Both the position numbers and the translations under genes were made by a program. 15,505 bases of DNA from Methylotenera sp. Its GTDB lineage: Bacteria > Pseudomonadota > Gammaproteobacteria > Burkholderiales > Methylophilaceae. Below are positions 1 to 5,871 of the stretch, one piece after another. The notes under the pieces are model-generated. The model had not been told where the DNA came from. It worked only from the letters and a program-made list of their open reading frames with translations, and searched no databases. The DNA is taken from contig SXVG01000088.1 in the NCBI GenBank assembly GCA_005791685.1, forward strand, positions 1 to 15,505, read 5' to 3'. Numbering within the stretch: position 1 is the first letter of the stretch; each line of letters opens with the position of its first letter.

Positions 1-48
1 TCGGGTAAGAAATACAAACAATGCCATGGCGTATTAAATTAACTCACA

Positions 49-264
49 ATGGAAAACTTACCCATGGTCGACCCCGCGCAAACTACCGTACAATCGCCTT
101 GCATAGGCGTGTGCACGATGAACGACACAACAGGCTTATGTTTAGGTTGCTACCGCACGACGGATGAAATTAAAGCGTGGTGGGACATGACAGAAACGCA
201 GCAAAAAGCCCTGTTAAATGCGCTGCAAGACCGGCAGCTTAGCCAGGCTAATTTCGACGATTAG
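49..264 (+). CDS. DUF1289 family small cysteine protein
   Basis: This is a 71-residue protein. It carries the DUF1289 signature near its centre: a C-x3-C-x8-C-x2-C cysteine set (CIGVC, then CLGC), followed by YRTTDEIKAW. The four cysteines suggest a small metal or Fe-S site, but the family has no firm function that I know of. The start is uncertain. ATG at 49 has no good ribosome binding site, while the in-frame ATG at 64 (MVDPAQ) lies about 10 bases after a GGA and would give 66 residues. The gene converges on hvfC, and its TAG stop overlaps the TAA stop of that gene within the four bases TTAG (261-264). No terminator hairpin separates the two. The family assignment is secure; the role is unknown. 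Confidence 0.82.
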   Translation: MENLPMVDPAQTTVQSPCIGVCTMNDTTGLCLGCYRTTDEIKAWWDMTETQQKALLNALQDRQLSQANFDD

Positions 265-1058
265 CTTGCGGGTTTATCCCGATACACCCCCACGATCAGA
301 CCTTGTTGCGCTAGGCGCTGGAGTAGCTCGCCGCCGAATTGTTGCACGGCGTCTGCACTTAAGTGATTTAAGCGCTCAGCCATCAGCTTAATTGCTTCTT
401 TCCCCGTCATGTTGTGGCTGGTCAGCATGGTCAGCAAGTCATGACTTAAGCCATTCAATTCAATAAATTGCACTTGCCCCGTGGCGTCGCGAAACACCGC
501 CAGATAGCTGGCTTGGGGTGACTTGGGTTTGTGCCGCGCGGAAATTTTATGCACGGCATAGGGGTAGCTTAAGAGCTGCAAGCTGGCATTGAGCACCGGT
601 TGATAATTTAATAGGTCGCTAGCCCGGCAGATTTTTTGCTGTGCAAACTGGCTGCCTGCTTCTAGGTCGGGCATGATGGCCACCTTTAATTCTATCCATT
701 CGTAGTGACAAAGGCTGCTTAAATAGGGTGGTAGGTTGGCGTCGGCTAGCGTCGCGCTGGATAAATAGCTCAAAAATTCCAGCGGTATTTGATGGAATAG
801 CGGGGTGTTGGCGCTGTGGTCGCGTAAGAAGCCGCGCAGCAATTTTAACCAAGCACGCTTGCCCATGACTTTTTGCGCCACCGGAAAGCAGGCCGAAATC
901 ACATTAAAGACATTGTTAAACACGATTTCTTGGTAAACCTGCATGCCTCTGGCTGAGGTATTTGCTGGCCTGGCTTGCTGGCTGGGATCGCGTAAATAAG
1001 CACTGAACGCTTGTTGGTATTGCGCTAAGCTGGCGAGGTCTGGCGTCATGGCTGTCAT
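261..1058 (-). CDS. hvfC: HvfC/BufC-like DUF2063 protein, MNIO partner
   Basis: A 265-residue protein recognised by its DUF2063 N-terminus (LAQYQQAFSAYLRDP, about residues 11-25) and by its position directly after a DUF692 gene. Proteins of this family act with the multinuclear iron oxidase and are thought to recruit the precursor peptide, through an N-terminal helical domain and a C-terminal winged-helix-like RiPP-recognition part. Here the C-terminal part (about 190-260) contains FIELNGLSHDLLTML and an amphipathic segment that fit this. The start ATG lies one base after the hvfB stop (TGA-G-ATG), so the two are probably translationally coupled; an alternative ATG lies three codons in. It is the last gene of the minus-strand train. 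A DoxX-type gene, often seen in such clusters, is absent here. Function is assigned by family and context. Confidence 0.8.
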   Translation of the reverse strand: MTAMTPDLASLAQYQQAFSAYLRDPSQQARPANTSARGMQVYQEIVFNNVFNVISACFPVAQKVMGKRAWLKLLRGFLRDHSANTPLFHQIPLEFLSYLSSATLADANLPPYLSSLCHYEWIELKVAIMPDLEAGSQFAQQKICRASDLLNYQPVLNASLQLLSYPYAVHKISARHKPKSPQASYLAVFRDATGQVQFIELNGLSHDLLTMLTSHNMTGKEAIKLMAERLNHLSADAVQQFGGELLQRLAQQGLIVGVYRDKPAS

Positions 1059-1059
1059 C

Positions 1060-1935
1060 TCAAGCGGCCTTAATGGCTTGCCGCTGCATGTCGGCTATTT
1101 TGTCGATTTCTTGCATTACTACGGCCAAGGGCGGAATGTTGGTATCGCGTTCTAAGCACGTCGGGACGGTGCCAAAGCGTTGGTAGGCGGCGGCCAATAA
1201 GGCCCAGACCGGATCAATCACAGCGCTGCCGTGGGTGTCTATCAATAAATCCGGCGCTTGTTGGTAGTGCCCGGCCATGTGCGCATAGACGATACGCTCA
1301 GTGGGTAGGTCGGCTAAAAAGGCGCTAGCGTCAAAGCCAAAATTAACGCTGTTGACGTATAGATTGTTGAGGTCCAAGTGCAACAAGCAATCGGCTTCAT
1401 CTAACACGGCCTTGATGAAACTCAATTCGTCCATGTCAGAGATGGGGGCTTGCACATAGTAAGACACGTTTTCGACAGCGATGCGCTGGCCCAGTATGTC
1501 CTGAGTTTGCCGGATGCGCTGGGCCAGGTGCCGAACCGCTTGCTCGGTAAACGGGAGGGGTAACAGATCGTATAAATAACCTTGCCCAGCTTGGTAGCCA
1601 TCGCTAGAATAACTCAAATGCTCGGTGTAGAGGCCGATGCGGTGCTGCAACAAAAAGGCTTTCACTTGCCGTAAAAAATCAGTATTAAGCGGCGTTAAGC
1701 CGCCTAGCGACAAACATAGACCATGGCCAACCAGCGGATAGCGTTCGCTTAGGCTGGCCAGTTGCTTGGTGGGCAGGCCGCCTACCCCTAGCCAGTTTTC
1801 TGGGGCGATTTCTAAAAAGCTAAGCTTGGCCAGCGACGGGTCGCCGTTAGCCGCCAGTAGGGGGGCGATAAGCGGACGTTTTAGAGCCAAGCCAACGCCG
1901 CTGATGCTGGCATGGGGGTGGGCGTTGGTGGGCAT
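1060..1935 (-). CDS. hvfB: HvfB/BufB-like DUF692 multinuclear iron oxidase (MNIO)
   Basis: A 291-residue DUF692 protein with a TIM-barrel fold. Family motifs appear in order: FLEIAPENW (40-48), GHGLCLSLGG (70-79), EHLSY (105-109), AVENVSYY (153-160), LHLDLNNLYVN (185-195), AHMAGHY (218-224), IDTHG (232-236) and CLERD (260-264). The His, Glu and Asp residues in these motifs are of the type that bind the two or three irons in MbnB and its relatives. Known members convert cysteines of a peptide substrate into oxazolone/thioamide or thiooxazole groups that bind copper. The substrate here is presumably the product of the gene 23 bases upstream (1959-2330). The ATG at 1935 lacks a clear Shine-Dalgarno sequence but matches the expected N-terminus (GVGLALKRPLI). 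The family is certain; the reaction on this peptide is inferred. Confidence 0.9.
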   Translation of the reverse strand: MPTNAHPHASISGVGLALKRPLIAPLLAANGDPSLAKLSFLEIAPENWLGVGGLPTKQLASLSERYPLVGHGLCLSLGGLTPLNTDFLRQVKAFLLQHRIGLYTEHLSYSSDGYQAGQGYLYDLLPLPFTEQAVRHLAQRIRQTQDILGQRIAVENVSYYVQAPISDMDELSFIKAVLDEADCLLHLDLNNLYVNSVNFGFDASAFLADLPTERIVYAHMAGHYQQAPDLLIDTHGSAVIDPVWALLAAAYQRFGTVPTCLERDTNIPPLAVVMQEIDKIADMQRQAIKAA

Positions 1936-1958
1936 ATTGGTTTTTTGTGCTTAAAGAC

Positions 1959-2330
1959 TTATTTTTTGGTCTTTTTCAGGGATTGCATCATTTCTGCACT
2001 GCACGCGCCTTCTTGCATTTTTTCCGCGCTGCATGCGCCTTCTTTCATCTTGCTGCTATCGCTGCTGGTCGCTTTGTTTTTATCAGCGCTGCTGGCTTTA
2101 GTTTTTTCGCTGGCGCATTGCCCTTCTTTGGCTTTCGCCGCGCCACAAACACCGCCGTGTAATTTTTTTGTGGTAGCCGCGTTTTTGCTGCTGTTGTCCG
2201 CTACTTGATAGCCCTGGCTCAAGCTAGTGGCAGTAAATGGATTTTCAGCGGCCTGGCTGACGCCACCAGCCAAGCTTAAGGCTAAGGCGCTGCTTAGGTT
2301 TAAGGCTATTTTCGCTTGCATTTTTTTCAT
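1959..2330 (-). CDS. hvfA: HvfA-like secreted copper-RiPP precursor peptide
   Basis: This is a 123-residue precursor. Residues 1-28 form a signal peptide (MKKMQAK, a hydrophobic stretch, then GGVSQAA). The mature start reads ENPFTATSLSQGYQVAD, matching the NPF...GYQVA stretch I recall from HvfA-type proteins. The rest is low in complexity, rich in Lys, Ser, Ala and Glu, with exactly four cysteines: C62 (GGVCGAAK), C72 (EGQCASEK), C100 (EGACSAEK) and C110 (EGACSAEM). They form two pairs, each 10 residues apart, separated by a Lys/Ser linker. In HvfA the EGKCG-type cysteines are modified by the MNIO; here the residue after Cys is Gly once, Ala once and Ser twice. It is followed by hvfB and hvfC. 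An AAAGGA ribosome site fixes the start. A copper-sequestering role is inferred from the family. Confidence 0.85.
   Translation of the reverse strand: MKKMQAKIALNLSSALALSLAGGVSQAAENPFTATSLSQGYQVADNSSKNAATTKKLHGGVCGAAKAKEGQCASEKTKASSADKNKATSSDSSKMKEGACSAEKMQEGACSAEMMQSLKKTKK
1989..2048 (-). repeat. 30-bp tandem duplication in the hvfA core region
   Basis: Two consecutive 30-base units, 2019-2048 and 1989-2018, agree at 24 of 30 positions. They encode the decapeptides MKEGACSAEK and MQEGACSAEM, residues 95-104 and 105-114 of the HvfA-like precursor. Each unit carries one cysteine, so adding or losing a unit changes the number of modification sites without shifting the frame. Confidence 0.85.
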
Positions 2331-2336
2331 GATCTA

Positions 2337-2342
2337 TCCTTT
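2337..2342 (-). promoter_or_regulatory. Ribosome binding site of hvfA
   Basis: On the minus strand AAAGGA precedes the ATG at 2330 by six bases (TAGATC). It is one of the strongest Shine-Dalgarno matches on this strand, in line with a peptide that must be made in larger amounts than its modifying enzymes. It supports the ATG at 2330 over the ATG three codons further in. Confidence 0.7.
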
Positions 2343-2382
2343 AAGATGGAAGTTTTTTATGGGGTGGTGGCGGATTATTTTG

Positions 2383-2823
2383 TTAGCTGGGCGAGATTTT
2401 TTGCTCCAGCAGCTTGAGGTAATGCGCCGAATCCAAGGCGCTGTTATGACGTTGTGCCTGCCAAATGGTTTCAGCCAGACAGTCGATTAAATCGTGGTAG
2501 GCCAAATGTGCGTCAGCGTATTTTTCACGTAATTTAACATGCATGGCCCTAATGCCTGGGGGTTGATCTATGCTGATTTGCTCTATCACCGATAAATGCA
2601 AGCTGATGTGTAGAAAAGGGTTGGTTTCGCCCATTTCTGGAAAGTAGGCTTGCTGCAGATAACGCTCAGGTGCGTTGAATATAGCATGGTATTCCGGGTG
2701 CATTTGCATGACTTCCACGGCGATTTTTTCTAAGTCGCTGAGCACGGCTGTTTGCTTAAATTTGGCCCAAGCATCGAATAGAAATTGCCGAGCTTGATTG
2801 CGACTGGGGTTGTATAAACTCAT
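2383..2823 (-). CDS. DUF1841 family protein
   Basis: A 146-residue protein of the DUF1841 family, known from gamma- and betaproteobacteria and often found beside nth. Recognisable parts are the N-terminus MSLYNPSRNQARQFLFDAW, a central MHPEYHAIF, and the histidine-rich stretch NPFLHISLHLSVIEQISIDQPPG split by short helices, then AHLAYHDLIDCLAETIWQAQR near the C-terminus. The repeated histidines (HISLH, HLAYHD) could bind a metal, but I know of no demonstrated function. It follows nth after a gap of five bases and is almost certainly in the same transcript. Length and both ends fit the family. Downstream, 52 bases separate it from the hvfA start. Confidence 0.85.
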   Translation of the reverse strand: MSLYNPSRNQARQFLFDAWAKFKQTAVLSDLEKIAVEVMQMHPEYHAIFNAPERYLQQAYFPEMGETNPFLHISLHLSVIEQISIDQPPGIRAMHVKLREKYADAHLAYHDLIDCLAETIWQAQRHNSALDSAHYLKLLEQKISPS

Positions 2824-2828
2824 TTTTG

Positions 2829-3464
2829 TCAGTGGTACTCTTTGGCGTTAAACTCACACAAATCTTCTATACAGCAGTTGACACATTTGGGCTTGCGTGC
2901 TTGGCAAGTGTAGCGTCCGTGCAAGATCAGCAAGTGGTGCGCGTCTTGCATGAATTCGACTGGGATGCTTGCAAGGTATTTCTTTTCCACTTCCAATACG
3001 GTTTTACCGGTGGCCAGTTTAATGCGGTTGCCTAAGCGAAACAAATGCGTGTCAACGGCGATGGTAGGTAAGCCAAACGCGGTATTTAAAATGACGTTGG
3101 CGGTTTTACGCCCTACGCCGGCTAAACGTTCCAGCGCTGCTCGATTATTGGGCACTTGCGATTGGTGCTCGTTGATTAAGGTCTGGCAGGTGGCCAAGAT
3201 GTGTTTAGCCTTGGATCGATACAAACCTATGCTGTTTATATAGGCTTCCAAGCCGTCTAGACCTAAGGCTAAAATACTGGCCGGTGTGTTGGCCACGGCA
3301 TAGAGTTTTTCGGTGGCGAGGTTCACCCCGTTGTCGGTGGCTTGGGCCGATAAAATGACCGCGATGAGTAGTTCAAAGGTGCTGTTGTGTTTGAGCTCGG
3401 TAGCGGGGTTAGGGATGGCAACACTTAAGCGCCTAAATATTTCATGACGTTGTTCTGCATTCAT
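2829..3464 (-). CDS. nth: Endonuclease III (DNA glycosylase/AP lyase)
   Basis: A 211-residue endonuclease III, the same length as E. coli Nth. It removes oxidised pyrimidines and cleaves the resulting abasic site in base excision repair. The helix-hairpin-helix is ERLAGVGRKTANVILN (112-127), with catalytic Lys120 and catalytic Asp138 (IAVDTH) at the E. coli positions. The C-terminus holds the [4Fe-4S] loop with spacing C-x6-C-x2-C-x5-C (TCQARKPKCVNCCIEDLC). One small change is Ala for the usual Pro in LPGVGRK. It lies 42 bases after rnfE, as in the E. coli rsxABCDGE-nth operon; this placement beside a membrane electron-transfer complex is widespread in gammaproteobacteria. Confidence 0.97.
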   Translation of the reverse strand: MNAEQRHEIFRRLSVAIPNPATELKHNSTFELLIAVILSAQATDNGVNLATEKLYAVANTPASILALGLDGLEAYINSIGLYRSKAKHILATCQTLINEHQSQVPNNRAALERLAGVGRKTANVILNTAFGLPTIAVDTHLFRLGNRIKLATGKTVLEVEKKYLASIPVEFMQDAHHLLILHGRYTCQARKPKCVNCCIEDLCEFNAKEYH

Positions 3465-3506
3465 GGTTAATGGCGCTGGGCGATTCCCCGTTGATTTAAG
3501 GGCGCG

Positions 3507-4190
3507 CTAGTGCTTCATGGCTGGCTGTGCGCTGAGCGCGCTAGCTTCGGTCGTCTGTGCTCTGCGCATTTCTATGCAATTGCGTAGGACGATTAAACTG
3601 CCTAAGCCTAGAAAAGCGCCGGGGGGCAATACCGCCAACAAAAAGCCATGGTAGTCGACACTGGTCCACATGAAAGCATGGGCCGACTGACCTAAGACCA
3701 AATCCAGCCCAGATAATACCGTGCCCTTACCGACCAATTCTCGAATCGCACCCAATAAGCCCAGTACCAGCATCAAGCCTGAGCCCATCATGAAACCGTC
3801 CAGCATGGATGGGATAGGGGGATTTTTTGCAGCAAACGATTCCACTCGGGCCAGTACGATGCAATTAACCACGATTAATGGAATGAAGATGCCCAGCACT
3901 TTATGCAGTTCATGGGCAAAAGCGTTGATGGACAAGTCGATCACGGTCACCAAGGCGGCAATCACCAAAATGAATACCGGCACGCGAATTTCGTTCGGTA
4001 CATACTGACGCACCGGCGACACCGAGCCGTTAGCTGCCGCCATCACCAAAGCGGTCGCAAAACCTAAACTTAAGCCGTTTACCGCGCTGGTGGTAACGGC
4101 TAAGGTCGGGCACATGCCTAGCAATTGGACCACGCCAGAGTTTTGTTTCCACAAGCCATTGACGGTAATTTCTTTGTAGAGAGTGTTCAT
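3507..4190 (-). CDS. rnfE: Ion-translocating oxidoreductase subunit RnfE/RsxE
   Basis: A 227-residue polytopic inner-membrane subunit of the Rnf complex. The start is set at 4190 (MNTLYKEITVNGLWKQNSGV), because AGGA lies eight bases upstream and because known RnfE proteins begin this way; an upstream in-frame ATG at 4223 would overlap rnfG. The N-terminal half carries LLGMCPTLAVT with Cys27, and the middle carries IVVNCIVLAR with Cys110. In Rnf structures the equivalent cysteines of RnfE and RnfA together hold a membrane-embedded [2Fe-2S] cluster. Further membrane segments lie about 68-90, 98-115, 131-150 and 182-203. The tail after about residue 205 is short, polar and Ala-rich. It is the last rnf gene, followed by nth. 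Confidence 0.96.
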   Translation of the reverse strand: MNTLYKEITVNGLWKQNSGVVQLLGMCPTLAVTTSAVNGLSLGFATALVMAAANGSVSPVRQYVPNEIRVPVFILVIAALVTVIDLSINAFAHELHKVLGIFIPLIVVNCIVLARVESFAAKNPPIPSMLDGFMMGSGLMLVLGLLGAIRELVGKGTVLSGLDLVLGQSAHAFMWTSVDYHGFLLAVLPPGAFLGLGSLIVLRNCIEMRRAQTTEASALSAQPAMKH

Positions 4191-4195
4191 AAAAA

Positions 4196-4200
4196 TTCCT
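4196..4200 (-). promoter_or_regulatory. Ribosome binding site deciding the rnfE start
   Basis: On the minus strand AGGAA at 4200-4196, followed by five T residues, leads into the ATG at 4190. It favours the 227-residue product over the longer frame beginning at 4223, which would start inside the end of rnfG. Confidence 0.75.
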
Positions 4201-4203
4201 AGC

Positions 4204-4836
4204 CTATTGAGCGCTTGCTGCAAACAGCATTTGTTGGTTCATTTCATAATACTGCAGCGCTTTTAGCACCGCTTTAACCACGGCACGCGGGGTAATGGTG
4301 GCGCCCACCATGTAGTCAAATTGGCCACCGTCTTTTTTTACCCGCCACTTTTCGACCGGCGTTTTGGCTATGGATTCATTGTCAAACCATTTAATCCAAT
4401 TGTCGTGCGCGATGTCTATGTAATCGCCTAAGCCTGGGGTTTCTTTGTGGGCCAGCACACGCACACCGCTGATGGCGCCATCGGCGCGTATGGCGATGAG
4501 CAGTTTAATGTCGCCGCTGTAGCCGTCATGCGCAATCGCTTCAAGGATTACGCCGGCCGGTTTTTGTTGGAGTGTGGCAATGTTAGCCACGTTAGGCAAG
4601 CGGTTGCCCAATAAGTCATTCGGTTCTATGCGCACTTGGGCTGCCAGTAGATCGTTGTCGTAGTTCTCTGCCGGCAAAATTTGCTTAAACAGTGCCAACC
4701 GGGCTTCTTTTTCGCTGGCTTCTATGGCTGGACGCGTGGCAATAAACACATAGGCGAGCAATAGCGTGCCGATGAAAGCAAAAGCCAGCATGGCCACGGC
4801 TGTTTTTAGGGCATGTTTGATGATGGTTTTTGCCAT
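4204..4836 (-). CDS. rnfG: Ion-translocating oxidoreductase subunit RnfG/RsxG
   Basis: A 210-residue flavoprotein subunit with one N-terminal membrane helix (about 10-33) and a periplasmic FMN-binding domain. The covalent FMN site is the family motif [ST]GA[ST]xT near the C-terminus; here it reads VGATIT (177-182), so Thr182 should carry FMN and the first position is Val rather than Ser or Thr. HKETPGLGDYID (130-141) is another family stretch. Starting at 4836 (MAKTIIKHAL) places the ATG one base after the rnfD stop, giving tight coupling; a longer frame from 4854 would begin inside rnfD. FMN attachment needs an ApbE-type transferase, which is not in this window. Confidence 0.94.
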   Translation of the reverse strand: MAKTIIKHALKTAVAMLAFAFIGTLLLAYVFIATRPAIEASEKEARLALFKQILPAENYDNDLLAAQVRIEPNDLLGNRLPNVANIATLQQKPAGVILEAIAHDGYSGDIKLLIAIRADGAISGVRVLAHKETPGLGDYIDIAHDNWIKWFDNESIAKTPVEKWRVKKDGGQFDYMVGATITPRAVVKAVLKALQYYEMNQQMLFAASAQ

Positions 4837-4837
4837 G

Positions 4838-5857
4838 CTATTTCTCGTGCCCAAACACGCGTGGTTGGGTCAGCGCATCTATCAGTGGGACGCACATATT
4901 CATGATGAGCACGGCAAAAGCCACGCCATCTGGGTAGCCGCCATAGACGCGTATCAAATAGGTTAACACCGCCACGCCAGCGGCAAAATAGAGTTTGCCT
5001 TTGGGGGTGGTGGGTCCGCTGACCGGGTCGGTGATAATGAAAAAAGCGCACAACAGCGATGCGCCGCTCATTAGGTGGAATGCGGGGTGGGCAAAATGGC
5101 TGGGGTCAGCCAAATAGAAAGCGCCAGAAATGCCGGCCAGTGCCAGTAAAAATGCCGTGGGCAAATGCCAGCTAATGATGCGTTGTTGGAGTAAATACAG
5201 GCCACCTAGGAAATACGCTGCGGTCACGTATTCTTGGCCGCGACCACCAAAGCTACCGAATATGGGCGCCAAATTGATGCTGGCGACGTCTTTATTAAGC
5301 ATGAGTTGCGTTTTTAAATAATCCAGCGGCGTGGCCGAACTAATGCCATCCACGGTGACCGTTGCTGGCAGGGTTTGCTGGAAAATAAAACGCCATTGCT
5401 CGGACCAGCTTAATGGGTGCTCGGCTAGGGACAAGGGCGCAGGCCATTTAGTCATCAGTAGCGGAAAAGAAATGAGCAATACGGCGTAGCCTACCATGGC
5501 TGGATTAAACGGGTTGTAGCCTAGGCCACCGTAGAGCTGTTTGGCGACGACGATGGCAAAAAAAGTGCCGACCACCACCAGCCACCAAGGGGCCAAAGCA
5601 GGCAAGGCCAAAGCCAATAGCCAGGCCGTCACGACCGCGCTCATGTCCATTAGATAGGGCTGTATCGGGCGTTGGCGTATTTTCAGTAAGGCGGCCTCGG
5701 TGATTAAAGCGGTGGCGGTGGCGATGCTGATGGATACTAAAATGCCGGCGCCATACACCCAAGTGTAAGCCGCGATGCCAGGCAGCAAGGCCAGCAACAC
5801 TTTAAACATAATGGTGCTAACACTGGGGGCGTTACTGATGTAGGGTGAGCGGTTCAA
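4838..5857 (-). CDS. rnfD: Ion-translocating oxidoreductase subunit RnfD/RsxD
   Basis: A 339-residue polytopic membrane protein that carries a second covalently bound FMN. The flavinylation motif is SSATPL (173-178), so Thr176 is the expected attachment residue. Other family features are LLALLPGIAAYTWVYG (21-36), GGLGYNPFNPAMVGYA (110-125) and the C-terminal ITDPVSGPTTPKGKL, YGGYPDGVAFAVLIMNM. The start codon is TTG, preceded by AGAGGA at a six-base spacing; the N-terminus MNRSPYISN resembles that of E. coli RsxD, so the TTG is believable. The gene lies 14 bases after rnfC and runs into rnfG. Rnf moves Na+ or H+ across the inner membrane through its membrane subunits. Confidence 0.96.
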   Translation of the reverse strand: MNRSPYISNAPSVSTIMFKVLLALLPGIAAYTWVYGAGILVSISIATATALITEAALLKIRQRPIQPYLMDMSAVVTAWLLALALPALAPWWLVVVGTFFAIVVAKQLYGGLGYNPFNPAMVGYAVLLISFPLLMTKWPAPLSLAEHPLSWSEQWRFIFQQTLPATVTVDGISSATPLDYLKTQLMLNKDVASINLAPIFGSFGGRGQEYVTAAYFLGGLYLLQQRIISWHLPTAFLLALAGISGAFYLADPSHFAHPAFHLMSGASLLCAFFIITDPVSGPTTPKGKLYFAAGVAVLTYLIRVYGGYPDGVAFAVLIMNMCVPLIDALTQPRVFGHEK

Positions 5858-5863
5858 TTTTTA

Positions 5864-5869
5864 TCCTCT
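5864..5869 (-). promoter_or_regulatory. Ribosome binding site of rnfD (TTG start)
   Basis: AGAGGA on the minus strand lies six bases before a TTG codon at 5857-5855. No ATG lies at a suitable distance, so the site decides for TTG as the start of rnfD. Confidence 0.72.
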
Positions 5870-5871
5870 AG

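Noticed and set aside
1912..2208. 98-residue hydrophobic plus-strand frame that looks like a membrane protein
   Set aside because: It lies opposite hvfA; the Leu/Phe runs come from the complement of Lys/Ser/Glu codons.
2331..2382. A separate promoter for hvfA
   Set aside because: The gap contains only AT-rich stretches such as AAAATAAT without a paired -35 box, so I cannot support one.
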